Positions 34,536 to 44,085 of a DNA stretch of 64,000 bases are shown piece by piece; position 1 is the first letter of the stretch, and the number at the start of each line of letters is the position of its first letter. Both the position numbers and the translations under genes were made by a program. The DNA lies in the NCBI RefSeq assembly GCF_016597815.1, contig NZ_VCHA01000004.1:186001-250000 (forward strand). The letters are read 5' to 3'. Origin of the DNA: Marinobacter sp. DY40_1A1 (lineage in GTDB: Bacteria > Pseudomonadota > Gammaproteobacteria > Pseudomonadales > Oleiphilaceae). Under the pieces are notes generated by a model. The model saw nothing but the letters and a program-made list of their open reading frames with translations. It did not search any database and had not been told where the DNA came from.

Positions 34536-35339
34536 CTAGTTTGCCGCAGCACCACCTTGTTCGTTCACTGCAATGCCTTTGGCTTCCACAATACCCTTGC
34601 GCCACAACCGCCACTCGCCGGGCTGGTAAATATCCCATTCTTCATCGCTGGTCAGCGGTTCAGTCACAATTACGCTTACAATATCGTTCGGCGTGGTTTC
34701 AGATTCAAAATCCACAATCACATCCGCATCTTTCAGCCTTGCCGGGCCAAACGGGGCGCGGCGGGTAATGCTGGCCATTTTGGTGGTGCAGTAGGTGAAC
34801 AGCCAGTCGCCATTGCTCAGCAAAAGGTTGAAAACGCCCTGTCCTGCAAACGTCTTCGAGAGTTCCACCAGATGCTGTGTAGTTACCTCGGCCGAATCAT
34901 TCCTGTCGCAATGGCTGCGCAGATGGTTGAGGATTTCGCAGAACAACGCCTCGCTATCGGTGCCGCCAACCGGCTCGTAAAACCCCGGCGATGACTGGAA
35001 TTCAGACAGCTGGCCGTTATGGGCAAACACCCAATAACGGCCCCAGAGTTCGCGCATGAACGGGTGGGTATTGGCCAGGCAGATTTCACCCACATTGGCC
35101 TGACGAATATGGCAAATGGCCACTTCGCTTTTGATCGGGTGGGTCTGAACCACTTCAGCAAGCCGGGAGTTGGCGCTGGCATCTACATCGTGGAATGCCC
35201 GCACACCCTTACCCTCATAAAACGCCACGCCCCAGCCATCCTTGTGGGGGCCGGTGTCGCCACCCCTGCGAGTCAGGCCAGTGAAGCTGAAGCAAAGGTC
35301 AGTGGGTGTGTTGGCGCTCATGGCCAGTAGTTCGCACAT
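34536..35339 (-). CDS. Class II glutamine amidotransferase (YafJ-like)
   Basis: A 267-residue cytoplasmic protein with an N-terminal nucleophile fold: after removal of Met1 the catalytic Cys2 is exposed (MCELLAMSANTPTDLCFSF). Further marks are GPHKDGWGVAFYEG, ICHIRQANVGEICLANTHPF and WVFAHNGQLSEF, with GGTDSEALFCEIL. It contains only the glutaminase domain, as in E. coli YafJ; acceptor substrate unknown. Confidence 0.9.
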   Translation of the reverse strand: MCELLAMSANTPTDLCFSFTGLTRRGGDTGPHKDGWGVAFYEGKGVRAFHDVDASANSRLAEVVQTHPIKSEVAICHIRQANVGEICLANTHPFMRELWGRYWVFAHNGQLSEFQSSPGFYEPVGGTDSEALFCEILNHLRSHCDRNDSAEVTTQHLVELSKTFAGQGVFNLLLSNGDWLFTYCTTKMASITRRAPFGPARLKDADVIVDFESETTPNDIVSVIVTEPLTSDEEWDIYQPGEWRLWRKGIVEAKGIAVNEQGGAAAN

Positions 35340-35449
35340 AAAAAATGCGGCTCCTTGCGGTGTCGGAATAACAACCGTAAGAATACCGCACTTGGGCAGG
35401 CAAGCCAGCGGCCCTTCTGCCCACTTCAGGAAATTTCAGCTCAGGGTGT

Positions 35450-36265
35450 TCAAACAATCAGCTTATTGCGAGTAAAGCGCTCCACCAAAGGCTGATAAGC
35501 CGACCCCAGTAACCGGTTAATGGCATCTATACCCCATGCATCCGGCCCGACAAGAATGCGGGATTCATTTTTGAGAATGCCTTTTACAATGATTTCTGCA
35601 GCTTTTTCCGGCGTGGTCATGGCAATCTTGTCGAACGACTTGCGCAACTCCGCCGCGCTGTCGAGCCTGCTCATGCGTGCAGAGTTGGCGATGTTGGTAC
35701 GAATGCCGCCCGGATGCACACAGCTTACCGCCACCGGCAGCTTCTCCATTTTCATTTCCTGGCGCAGGGATTCTGTAAAGCCACGAACCGCAAACTTGGC
35801 CGCGTTGTAAGCACTTTGCGTGGGCACGCCAATCAGGCCAAACACACTGGATATATTCACCACATGGCCATCGCCAGAGGCAATCAGGTGCGGCAAAAAG
35901 GCACGGGTGCCATGGGCAACGCCCCAGAAGTCGATATCCATGATCCACGCAAAGTCTTCGTCAGACATTTCTCTCACCGTGGCAGAGAGCGCAACGCCTG
36001 CGTTATTGATGATCACATTAACCTGGCCGAAATCCTTCACCACCTCCGCTGCATGGGCGTAAATCGCATCCTTGTCGCCAACGTCCAGCTTGTAAGTTTT
36101 AACCTCCGAACCCGATACTGCAGCTGCGGTTTCCGCAAGGCCTTCTTCGTTAACGTCCGACAGCGCCAGCCTGCAGCCCCGCACTGCCAGGGCTTTCGCC
36201 AGAGCTCGACCGATACCAGAACCTGCACCGGTCACTACCACCACTTTGTTTTTCAGATCTTTCAT
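35450..36265 (-). CDS. Short-chain dehydrogenase/reductase
   Basis: A 271-residue NAD(P)-dependent oxidoreductase of classical SDR type. Cofactor motif TGAGSGIGRALA at about 13-24, NNAG at about 89, catalytic serine in VVNISSVFG, and YNAAK (Tyr/Lys) at about 157. The C-terminal part is that of SDRs annotated near lipid and aldehyde metabolism in marine bacteria. Substrate not determinable. ATG start at 36265; single gene divergent from the NfeD/stomatin pair. Confidence 0.9.
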   Translation of the reverse strand: MKDLKNKVVVVTGAGSGIGRALAKALAVRGCRLALSDVNEEGLAETAAAVSGSEVKTYKLDVGDKDAIYAHAAEVVKDFGQVNVIINNAGVALSATVREMSDEDFAWIMDIDFWGVAHGTRAFLPHLIASGDGHVVNISSVFGLIGVPTQSAYNAAKFAVRGFTESLRQEMKMEKLPVAVSCVHPGGIRTNIANSARMSRLDSAAELRKSFDKIAMTTPEKAAEIIVKGILKNESRILVGPDAWGIDAINRLLGSAYQPLVERFTRNKLIV

Positions 36266-36464
36266 GGGCTTTGCACTCTTGTTGTGTGTTGTGCTGCTTA
36301 AAGAAGATACTCTATCAACTGCCTCTGAACAGCCTATGGCCTTGAATTTCTATGTTACGCGACGCGCGGGCCACTCGGATTCAGCCCGGGCTTTTGGGTA
36401 CAATCCACCTTCCGGGAGTTCAATCTCGCGGATTTCTTTAACCCTGAACCTGCGGACTTTCTGT

Positions 36465-36923
36465 ATGGAATGGAGTCTTACGCATTTTTGGCTGATTCTG
36501 GCCCTTGCACTGGGCCTGGCTGAGTTAGCTTATGGCATATTTCTGCTGCTGGCGCTGGCTATAGCCGCTGCTCTCACCGCCACACTGGCCTACGTCGGCA
36601 TGTCGTTTGAGTGGCAGCTGGCTGGCATGGGCGTATTTTCGGGCCTACTGGTACCCATTATGATTCGCTGGATTCGCCCGCGCTTCTCCCCAAAAGGCGT
36701 GGCCTACGGAACCACAGGTACCGGTGTGGAGAAAGGCGTGCGCTATCGCACCCTCAAGCGGGATTTTGATGGTGCTACCGGCATCAAGATCAACGGCGAT
36801 TTTTATCGCCTGAGGGACGACAATACCGGCGCCACCGATTTCCCGGAAGGAACCGAGGTTATTTTCAGACAGTTTGATGGCACAACTGCCATCGTTCACT
36901 CAGCCACACACAAGGAACAATAA
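36465..36923 (+). CDS. NfeD-like membrane protein
   Basis: A 152-residue inner-membrane protein: three hydrophobic segments at about 5-70 (LTHFWLILALALGLAELAYG...), then a soluble OB-fold domain (GVRYRTLKRDFDGATGIKINGDFYRLRDD). This is the short NfeD (NfeD1b) form, which partners with stomatin-like proteins. The ATG at 36465 begins the conserved part; upstream frame to 36246 overlaps the divergent SDR leader. Followed two bases later by the stomatin gene, so clearly an operon. Confidence 0.88.
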   Translation: MEWSLTHFWLILALALGLAELAYGIFLLLALAIAAALTATLAYVGMSFEWQLAGMGVFSGLLVPIMIRWIRPRFSPKGVAYGTTGTGVEKGVRYRTLKRDFDGATGIKINGDFYRLRDDNTGATDFPEGTEVIFRQFDGTTAIVHSATHKEQ

Positions 36924-36925
36924 GT

Positions 36926-37960
36926 ATGGAAGCGTTTATTACACCAGGGCTGATCATCAGCCTGATTGTTGTCGCTATCGGCGTCTTTGTCATCGCAAAA
37001 GGATTGGTGATTATCCGGCAGTCAGAAGTGATGGTTATTGAGCGTCTGGGCTCTTTCAATCGCGTTCTGGAAAGTGGTGTGAACATCATTATTCCCTTTG
37101 TCGAACGACCCCGCCCCATCACCATGATCCGCTACATGCGCATGGGCGAGGAATACCACCCGATGATGTCTGACGAAACCCGCATCGACCGCCGGGAAAC
37201 GGTCATGGACTTCCCGGGCCAGCCAGTAGTAACCACCGATAACGTGACTGTGAAGATCAATGGCGCGCTCTATTACCAGATCATCGACCCCCGCCGTGCG
37301 GTATACGAAGTGGCCAACATGAGCCAGGCGGTAGAAGTATTGGCTAAAACCACCCTGCGCTCAGTCGTGGGCAAAATGGAACTGGACAAGCTGTTCGAAT
37401 CCCGCGCTGAAGTGAACAACGCCATTCAGGCCGAAATGGAAGAAGCGGCCTCAAAGTGGGGCGTAAAGCTGACCCGGGTGGAAGTTCAGGACATCAGTAT
37501 GCCGGAAGAAGTTGAAGAGGCCATGCGCCTGCAGATGGCCGCCGAGCGTAAACGCCGGGCCACGGTGACCGAGGCCGAGGGTGAAAAATCTGCAGCCATT
37601 GCCAAGGCTCAGGGCCAACGTGAATCTGCCATTCTTAACGCTCAGGGTGATAAAGAATCGGCCATTTTGCGAGCCCAGGGTGAGCAGGAATCCATCCGCC
37701 TGGTACTGAGTGCCATGGGCGATACAGAAGAAAACAAGCAGACCGTTATCGGCTACCTGCTGGGGCAAAGCTACATCAAGGTGCTTCCGAACATGGCAAA
37801 AGACGGCGAGCGGGTATTTGTACCTTACGAGTCTTCTGCTCTGCTTGGTTCTATGGGTATGTTCCGGGAACTGGCCGGAAGCCCGGAAGATGCTGTTCGC
37901 CAATCACTGCAACGTGATGGTTTGCGTGGCGGCATAGTGGGTAGCGCAAGCAACTCCTGA
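36926..37960 (+). CDS. SPFH/Band 7 stomatin-like protein (QmcA type)
   Basis: A 344-residue membrane protein with one N-terminal hydrophobic anchor (PGLIISLIVVAIGVFVIAKG), an SPFH domain (IIRQSEVMVIERLGSFNRVL ... VTVKINGALYYQIIDPRRAVYEV) and a long coiled coil with repeated AQG units at about 215-255 (KAQGQRESAILNAQGDKES). It would form oligomers in membrane microdomains and, with NfeD, influence membrane protein quality control. ATG two bases after nfeD. Confidence 0.92.
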   Translation: MEAFITPGLIISLIVVAIGVFVIAKGLVIIRQSEVMVIERLGSFNRVLESGVNIIIPFVERPRPITMIRYMRMGEEYHPMMSDETRIDRRETVMDFPGQPVVTTDNVTVKINGALYYQIIDPRRAVYEVANMSQAVEVLAKTTLRSVVGKMELDKLFESRAEVNNAIQAEMEEAASKWGVKLTRVEVQDISMPEEVEEAMRLQMAAERKRRATVTEAEGEKSAAIAKAQGQRESAILNAQGDKESAILRAQGEQESIRLVLSAMGDTEENKQTVIGYLLGQSYIKVLPNMAKDGERVFVPYESSALLGSMGMFRELAGSPEDAVRQSLQRDGLRGGIVGSASNS

Positions 37961-37983
37961 TTGTTGCAAGCGTGAAGCAAACA

Positions 37984-38013
37984 CAACCTGCTGGGCCCTA
38001 TCCCAGCAGGTTG
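37984..38013. terminator. 12-bp perfect inverted repeat between stomatin and yfbR
   Basis: CAACCTGCTGGG, loop CCCTAT, CCCAGCAGGTTG. It lies between convergent genes and includes the last codons of yfbR. No long T-run on either side, so termination activity is only probable. Confidence 0.5.
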
Positions 38014-38591
38014 TCCAAAGGCTCTTCATAGCTTGGCGCAAACACCTCCATAAAGTAGTTCACCTCCGGCAACCCTTCTTCCTCAAGCCTTTGCCTGATC
38101 TGCCTCTCAGCTGGCTCAAACTCGCGGTTCCCCGCACGAACTTCCGCTTGGCATTTTAACCAGGCTGACAAACGATCTGCCGCCTTGATCAGTTCGCGAT
38201 CCCCTTCTGGCAATTGAGACTCCTGAAGATAAGGCGCAAAGTCTTCGCGCAAATCCTCTGGTAACAACGCCAGTAGCTCCGATTCTGCCTTATGCTCAAT
38301 ATCGCCAAAGGCCTCTCGCATAACCTTGGAGTGATACTTCACCGGGGTGGGCATATCGCCGGTAATAACCTCAGTTGCATCATGATAAAGCGCGGCTGCA
38401 GCAATCTTGTCGGCATTTACCTGCCCGCCAAAGTGCCGGTTGCGGATCATGGCCAAGGCGTGGGCCAGGGTGGCCACTTCCCAGGAGTGGGTTGCTACGT
38501 TTTCTTCTATGGCGTTACGCATCAACCCCCAACGCTTGATCCAGCGCAAACGGGAAACGTAGGCAAAGAAATGACTGCTAGCCTTGGGCAC
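37998..38591 (-). CDS. yfbR: 5-prime-deoxynucleotidase YfbR-like HD hydrolase
   Basis: A 197-residue cytoplasmic HD-domain phosphohydrolase that removes phosphate from deoxynucleoside monophosphates. Metal-binding residues are visible in ENVATHSWEVATLAHAL (His), ALYHDATEVITGDMPTP (His-Asp) and IKAADRLSAWLKC (Asp). Length and the N-terminal FFAYVSRLRWIKRWGLMRN match YfbR. Confidence 0.92.
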   Translation of the reverse strand: MPKASSHFFAYVSRLRWIKRWGLMRNAIEENVATHSWEVATLAHALAMIRNRHFGGQVNADKIAAAALYHDATEVITGDMPTPVKYHSKVMREAFGDIEHKAESELLALLPEDLREDFAPYLQESQLPEGDRELIKAADRLSAWLKCQAEVRAGNREFEPAERQIRQRLEEEGLPEVNYFMEVFAPSYEEPLDNLLG

Positions 38592-38635
38592 GCGTTGTGT
38601 TCCTTTTGAATGCGGTTGTGTGTTGCATGTATTCC

Positions 38636-41476
38636 TTAGCGGGTATCCAGAGTGAAGCCTACGATAACCCGACCATCTTCCGACACAGTCGCATCGCGGG
38701 AGGGTTCAAGAAGAAATAGCTGCTTACCTGGGACACCGTGGGTATCGCGCAGTATCTCCATCAACGCAGTACCCCGGGTATTGGCGAGATTACTCAGCGT
38801 CTCTGGCGCCAATGACCGCTCGCCAGCAAGATACGCCTCGCGGGCCTCCTCCCAGGCTTGCTCTGTCAACTCGCCGCCCTGGCTTGCCTCCATCTCATCA
38901 CGCAGCAGCGCGAGCCCGTCAGTCTCAGGCGAAACGCCACCGCGAACATTCAGTAACAGGTTCGGGCGATCCAGCAGGGCTTTGCCTAAAGCCGCCAGCT
39001 TCTCTGCCTCACCCTGGCCCAGCCTGCTTGTACCCGGCTCAAAACTTACCTGGCCAAGTTCTTCGCCACTCAAGCCCGCAAGCTCAGCAATAGAACCCAG
39101 CATACTGAACGGCGATGTTGCTGCTTTCGCCAACAAATTCACAAAGGTTCGCATCACCACCTGGCCGACCCTGAAATCCGGGCTGCTCAAATCGCCGCTG
39201 ACTGGCACATTCACGTCAATAACACCATCGCTGTCCCGCAGCAGCGCCAGCCCCAGCTTCACGGGAGCATTAACGGCGTCTTTACTGGCAATCGACTGGC
39301 CCAGCCCAAGGCGATCCATAATCACCCGGTTCGAGGCTTTTATCTGGCTACCGGTGATCTCATAGTCGAGATCCAGTTCCAGCTTTCCGCTGTCGATGCT
39401 ATAGCCCAGATAACGCCCCAAATAAGGCGAAAGAGCGGGCAATGAGAGGTTTTTCATCACCAGTGTAAGACTGTTGGTCTCCTCCGCGCCCAGGGTGCCG
39501 ATTGTGCCATCAAAATCGATACTCGCACTGTTTCCTATCCGGCCTTTCAGGGCTACCTTACCCTGCTGTGGCGACACGTTGCTGAGGCCGGAAACCGTGC
39601 CGTTGAGCCTGTCTATAGAGGTAGTGAAAGCCGGATTAAGGGTACGATCTGTGTAATCCAGAGCGCCTTGCTCAATCACCAACTGGCCAATGCGGAAGAT
39701 AAGCCCAGGTTCATCTGCGGGTTCCTCCGGTGCGGGCTCGGCCGCATCGGCCGTTGCGGAAGCCAGGCTGATTTGTTCAACGTTGTGTATGTTATCCGGG
39801 TTACGCACCAGGTTAATCGCTGGCTCAGCGAGTGTCACCGTGCCGATTTCCAGCCGGGCCGGATGCACGTTGTACTCAATGGGGGCCAGGCGCAAAGTCT
39901 GCCATGACACAAGGCGCTCCTTGCTGTCCGGCAACTGAAGATTCAAACCGGAAACCTCTGCGGTACCGCTGAAGGTGCCGGTTAAAGGCTCCTGCTGGCC
40001 ATCCAGATCCAGGTTTCCATCCAACCCCAGTGTGCCGCCAGCAATGGCGAGATTGGCGGATTCTTGCAAATAGGGTTCAAAAACCGCCAAGAGAATGCCT
40101 GAACCTGAGATGGCGGCCTCCAACGTAAAAGGCTGAGGCGTTAGCTGGCCTTTTGCGGAAAGCGTGCCACCGCTACCCAGAGCCGCCTGAAGCTCATACG
40201 GCACCTGATCTTCCATAGCGCTGTTCACGCTACCGATAGACAGGGATAGCGGCTCAATTACTAGCTCCGCCGGCGATCCAGGCTGCTGGTCCTGCCAAAG
40301 CACACGGCCCTCAGACACATCGATACCAGCTAGCGACCAGCGAAACGGCTGTTGAGTTTCCGCGGGTGCAGGCTCGCCCGACTCGGGAGCCTTTCCTTCG
40401 TTGCCCGCTTCACTCTCTTTGGAAAACTCAGCAAGTGAGGCAATCCAGTCGATCTCTCCGCGGTTGTTCCGAGCCAACGCAACATCTGGCTGCGCCAAGG
40501 TAATTTGCCCAACCCTGGCTTCGCGGGCGCGGAGATCAAACCCGATATCGTTGATGGCGATTGAGACTGCGCTCAACCGAGCCTGCTCTGCCTGTCTATT
40601 CGGCGCAACAGCCAGATTTTCCACCAACACTCTGCCATTGGTAGTGGTGAGTTGCAGAGTGTCTCCTGCCTGTAGCTCATAATCGGAAGCCACGCTTACT
40701 TTGCCGCCGAGCAAACCGTAGGGCAGATAGGGTGCAAGAAAATGCCCGATCGTTTTGTGGTCGACCCCCGAAATAGCAAGACTTCCGCTGGAATAGAGCG
40801 GTGTAATGCTCAGGTTACCCTGCCACTCAACACTGTGATCACCTTTGGCTGCCTGCAGGTGATAATCACTGTTGCGGTCATCCCTCTGCCAGGTAGCCAG
40901 ATCGCTCAAGGTAAGATCCAGAGGCATAATGCGGAACTCTGCCATTTCCGGCTTGGTAAAATCCCGGAACAGCAACTCACCTCCATTAATATTGAGTTGC
41001 TGAAAATACAGCAAGGGAGGCGACTGACCTTCCTCTGGCTCAGTGGACTCATCAGCCAGCCCCTCATCACGTGCACTGGCAGCCTGGAAGTCCCGGACAA
41101 AGTTCACGCTGTAATCGTCAAGCAAGTCCACACGGATGAACGGTTCGTCCAGTTCAATCGCCTCGAACCCGACAATGCCGCGAATCAGCTCAAAGAAATT
41201 GAGGTTGATATATAAACGCTCAAACCCCACAACCTTTTGGTTGTCGCTATCGTGGGCCGACAGATTCAGGGCCTCAACGCTCAATGCAAACGGGTTACTG
41301 CTGATCTCGGCAATATCTGCCTGCCAGCTCATATGTTGTGCCAATTGATCAGGCAAGGCACGTTTCAACCACCAGGGCAGCACCAGAAAGCCGGCGAGGC
41401 TGTATAACACGATGAGTATAATCGCGCCGATTACCAGATTTTCGGGAAGGCGATTGCGCTGACGGCTTTCGGCCAC
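38636..41476 (-). CDS. DUF748/AsmA-like envelope protein
   Basis: A 946-residue protein with one N-terminal membrane anchor (VIGAIILIVLYSLAGFLVLPWWL), then a long periplasmic region of repeated beta-strand units such as ALSVEALNLSAHDSDNQKVVGFERLYINLN, ending in an OmpA-like-looking tail (LGQGEAEKLAALGKALLDRPNLLLNVRGGV). This is the pattern of DUF748 proteins, which belong to the AsmA-like group thought to move lipids between membranes. Acidic low-complexity linkers (EPAPEEPADEP) occur inside. Start GTG at 41476 with AAGGAG; the ATG at 41521 has no ribosome site. Confidence 0.85.
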   Translation of the reverse strand: MAESRQRNRLPENLVIGAIILIVLYSLAGFLVLPWWLKRALPDQLAQHMSWQADIAEISSNPFALSVEALNLSAHDSDNQKVVGFERLYINLNFFELIRGIVGFEAIELDEPFIRVDLLDDYSVNFVRDFQAASARDEGLADESTEPEEGQSPPLLYFQQLNINGGELLFRDFTKPEMAEFRIMPLDLTLSDLATWQRDDRNSDYHLQAAKGDHSVEWQGNLSITPLYSSGSLAISGVDHKTIGHFLAPYLPYGLLGGKVSVASDYELQAGDTLQLTTTNGRVLVENLAVAPNRQAEQARLSAVSIAINDIGFDLRAREARVGQITLAQPDVALARNNRGEIDWIASLAEFSKESEAGNEGKAPESGEPAPAETQQPFRWSLAGIDVSEGRVLWQDQQPGSPAELVIEPLSLSIGSVNSAMEDQVPYELQAALGSGGTLSAKGQLTPQPFTLEAAISGSGILLAVFEPYLQESANLAIAGGTLGLDGNLDLDGQQEPLTGTFSGTAEVSGLNLQLPDSKERLVSWQTLRLAPIEYNVHPARLEIGTVTLAEPAINLVRNPDNIHNVEQISLASATADAAEPAPEEPADEPGLIFRIGQLVIEQGALDYTDRTLNPAFTTSIDRLNGTVSGLSNVSPQQGKVALKGRIGNSASIDFDGTIGTLGAEETNSLTLVMKNLSLPALSPYLGRYLGYSIDSGKLELDLDYEITGSQIKASNRVIMDRLGLGQSIASKDAVNAPVKLGLALLRDSDGVIDVNVPVSGDLSSPDFRVGQVVMRTFVNLLAKAATSPFSMLGSIAELAGLSGEELGQVSFEPGTSRLGQGEAEKLAALGKALLDRPNLLLNVRGGVSPETDGLALLRDEMEASQGGELTEQAWEEAREAYLAGERSLAPETLSNLANTRGTALMEILRDTHGVPGKQLFLLEPSRDATVSEDGRVIVGFTLDTR

Positions 41477-41677
41477 TGTTATCTCCTTACAGTCAGTGGA
41501 ATTCGAGTAAATCCCTTCCACAAGGATAGTCGGGTGAGCACCAGTTTGTCAGCCACTGTGCCGCAACCGCTGACACAGGAAACCGAACTCTATATCCTGA
41601 ACCTTCGTATAGAGCTCAGCTAATAAACTCTTTTGAGTACGTCTTTTTTAAATTTGAGCATGTGAGGGCAGGCTTTT

Positions 41678-42313
41678 ATGGACATCAGCGATATGCGTCG
41701 CGATTTTGAAAGTGAAGGGCTCGATCGCGAGGCCCTGAGCAATGACCCGGTGCAACAGTTCGAAGCCTGGTTCGGAGACGCGCGCGATGCTGGCATTCTC
41801 GAACCTAATGCCATGTCCCTCGCCACCTCAGGTGCCGACAACATGCCCGACTTGCGCACGGTTCTGCTGAAGTATTTTGATAACCGCGGGTTTGTGTTCT
41901 ATACCAACTATGAGAGCCGTAAAGCTCACGAGATTGCTGAAAACCCACGGGCGGCGCTGTTGTTTCCCTGGATTGGCCTGAACCGCCAGGTACGAATTCA
42001 GGGCAAGGTAGAGAAGGTCAGTAAAACCGAATCCCTCAAGTACTTTGCTTCGCGCCCAAGGGGCAGCCAGATTGGTGCCTGGGTTTCCGAGCAGAGCAAG
42101 GCCATCACTTCAAGAGGGCTGCTTGAACAGAAAGTGGCGGAAATGAAACGCAAGTTCAGCGAAGGCGAGGTGCCACTACCTGGCTTTTGGGGTGGCTACC
42201 GAGTGGTGCCTGAGCGCATCGAATTCTGGCAGGGCCGGCCCAGCCGCCTTCACGATCGCTTTGAATACGTGAGGGAAAGTGATGGCTGGCTCATCCAACG
42301 GCTCCAACCCTGA
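41678..42313 (+). CDS. pdxH: Pyridoxamine 5-prime-phosphate oxidase
   Basis: A 211-residue FMN enzyme that makes pyridoxal phosphate from PNP or PMP. FMN and substrate motifs: RTVLLKYFDNRGFVFYTNYESRK, FPWIGLNRQVRIQGKVEKV, YFASRPRGSQIGAWVSEQS and the C-terminal WQGRPSRLHDRFEY. Full length. Its 3-prime end overlaps the following phosphopantetheinyl transferase gene by 32 bases. Confidence 0.96.
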   Translation: MDISDMRRDFESEGLDREALSNDPVQQFEAWFGDARDAGILEPNAMSLATSGADNMPDLRTVLLKYFDNRGFVFYTNYESRKAHEIAENPRAALLFPWIGLNRQVRIQGKVEKVSKTESLKYFASRPRGSQIGAWVSEQSKAITSRGLLEQKVAEMKRKFSEGEVPLPGFWGGYRVVPERIEFWQGRPSRLHDRFEYVRESDGWLIQRLQP

Positions 42314-43064
42314 TTCCGGCGGCGTTCTGCAAAAGCCCACCATAAGGCTGTGTCACCAGACCGGGCAAGTACCCGACGTAGCACCGGGCTGGCTGACCGC
42401 TCATGAGCTCGACCGGTTCGCCCAACTAAGTGGCGATCGCGCGGTTGAGTTCCTTACCAGCCGATGGTTAATCCGCCAGACTTTGAGCAAAGCAGGCTCA
42501 ATAGAGCCTGACCTGTGTTGCCCGGTTGAAGGCCGGCCAACAGCCGCTGCCTGCCCGGCAGGCTGGAATCTCTCCCTGAGCCACAGTTACGGGCTGTCTG
42601 CCTGCGCCACCCAATACGACTCAGCATTGGGCATAGACATTGAACCCAGCAAACGATATCCACAATGGCAAAAGGTGGTAAAACGCTGGTTTTCCCCGGT
42701 GGAGCAGGAATGGCTATTTCAAGAGGACGACCCCGAAGCCTTCCTTCAGGCCTGGACACTCAAAGAAGCCTGGCTCAAGGCCACTGGCCGTGGCATTGCC
42801 GGCAACTTGCAAACGCTGGAAGTGCACAGGAATTTCGAACTCTACGGCGACCAGCCTGAAGGCCACTGGCAAGCCTGTGCCTTTTACACAGAAGGCTTTC
42901 TGTGCACGCTGGTGTACAGGCAGAACCCAAGTAATAAAAATGGCTCATGGCCCAGAATCACACTGCTGGAGCCGCCACCTGATGACTACAACCTGAATAC
43001 GGCCAAGCACCTGGAAACGCACTGGGAGCCACTGTTTTATCGCAAAATTCACGCCCAACGCTGA
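42282..43064 (+). CDS. 4-prime-phosphopantetheinyl transferase (Sfp type)
   Basis: A 260-residue enzyme that loads the phosphopantetheine arm on carrier proteins. Marks: WNLSLSHSYGLSACA, the Mg-binding LGIDIEPSKR, and WTLKEAWLKATGRGI. The ATG at 42282 (next to a GTG at 42279) lies inside pdxH, indicating translational coupling. No polyketide or peptide synthetase gene is in the window, so it probably serves fatty-acid or other carrier proteins elsewhere. Confidence 0.9.
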   Translation: MAGSSNGSNPDSGGVLQKPTIRLCHQTGQVPDVAPGWLTAHELDRFAQLSGDRAVEFLTSRWLIRQTLSKAGSIEPDLCCPVEGRPTAAACPAGWNLSLSHSYGLSACATQYDSALGIDIEPSKRYPQWQKVVKRWFSPVEQEWLFQEDDPEAFLQAWTLKEAWLKATGRGIAGNLQTLEVHRNFELYGDQPEGHWQACAFYTEGFLCTLVYRQNPSNKNGSWPRITLLEPPPDDYNLNTAKHLETHWEPLFYRKIHAQR

Positions 43065-43086
43065 GTGGAATTACAGGGAACCAACC

Positions 43087-43707
43087 ATGCCAGTTTCGCC
43101 AGACAACAAAAACACCCAAACGGCGCAAACCATCGCCAAGCGCTGCTCATGGTGCGGCACCGATCCACTTTACGTGCACTACCACGACACCGTTTGGGGG
43201 CGCCCGGAATACGACGACCTGGCTTTGTTCGAAAAACTCTGCCTGGATGGCCAACAGGCCGGCCTGAGCTGGATAACCATTCTGCGTAAACAGGAAAGCT
43301 ATCGGGCTGCCTATAACAACTTCGATCCGGAGAAGATCATTCAGTACGACGATGCCAAGGTGGCGGAGTTGTTAGCGAACCCTGGCATTGTACGAAACAG
43401 GCTGAAAGTGCAGTCGATCATCAAAAACGCCAAAGGCTTTTTGAAACTGCAGGAAGAAGGCAGGGGGTTTTCAGATTTTCTCTGGTCGTTTGTCGGCCAC
43501 GCACCCATTCAAAACAACTGGCGCAGCTTTGATGAGGTACCCGTTACCACGCCAGAATCCGAGGCCATGTCCAAGGCGCTCAAACGCGCAGGGTTTAACT
43601 TTGTTGGCCCAACCATTGTTTATGCATTCATGCAGGCCACCGGTATGGTGAACGACCACATGGTGTATTGCCCACAACACGCCCAGTGCCATTCACTGGC
43701 GGAATGA
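43087..43707 (+). CDS. tag: DNA-3-methyladenine glycosylase I
   Basis: A 206-residue base-excision repair enzyme removing 3-methyladenine. Family marks: KRCSWCGTDPLYVHYHDTVWG, LFEKLCLDGQQAGLSWITIL and GPTIVYAFMQATGMVNDHM; zinc ligands are Cys near the N-terminus and the C-terminal H-x17-H-x3-C-like group (NDHMVYCPQHAQC). 22 bases after the phosphopantetheinyl transferase. Confidence 0.95.
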   Translation: MPVSPDNKNTQTAQTIAKRCSWCGTDPLYVHYHDTVWGRPEYDDLALFEKLCLDGQQAGLSWITILRKQESYRAAYNNFDPEKIIQYDDAKVAELLANPGIVRNRLKVQSIIKNAKGFLKLQEEGRGFSDFLWSFVGHAPIQNNWRSFDEVPVTTPESEAMSKALKRAGFNFVGPTIVYAFMQATGMVNDHMVYCPQHAQCHSLAE

Positions 43708-43764
43708 TCTTAAAAGTCCATGGCCTCGTAAGTTCTGAAGATTCAGATATCCCGGAGCCTGGCC

Positions 43765-44085
43765 GTGCGCATCACACTGGAACAACTCGCTACCCAGCCC
43801 ATGCAGGCCATAGACCTGCTGGAAATCATATCCATTGAAGGCCAGCAGTACATGGCCAGGCTGAGCCTTGGCCACAAGCAGCTTTTGCTGACCGATAAAA
43901 ATGGGGTGACCTGCCTTTTTCGTAGCGCCCGACAGCTTCAGGAAGCGCTCGCCAACTTCACCATCAAAGAATCCCAGGTTGTTCACCCTTCTGCGTACAA
44001 CGAGATGATCGGCATGGAACCATCGGCTGTAGAGCCTTTGCGCATCCGGGTTCAGACACAGCAAACTGCGGGGCGAAAAGCATGA
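43765..44085 (+). CDS. Conserved small protein (DUF6482-like)
   Basis: A 106-residue soluble protein with a compact beta-rich region (LLEIISIEGQQYMARLSLGHKQLLLTDKNG) and a helical part (FRSARQLQEALANFTIKES). This resembles short proteins grouped as DUF6482 in marine gammaproteobacteria, a tentative match. GTG start at 43765. The stop overlaps the next ATG as ATGA (44082-44085). Confidence 0.65.
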   Translation: MRITLEQLATQPMQAIDLLEIISIEGQQYMARLSLGHKQLLLTDKNGVTCLFRSARQLQEALANFTIKESQVVHPSAYNEMIGMEPSAVEPLRIRVQTQQTAGRKA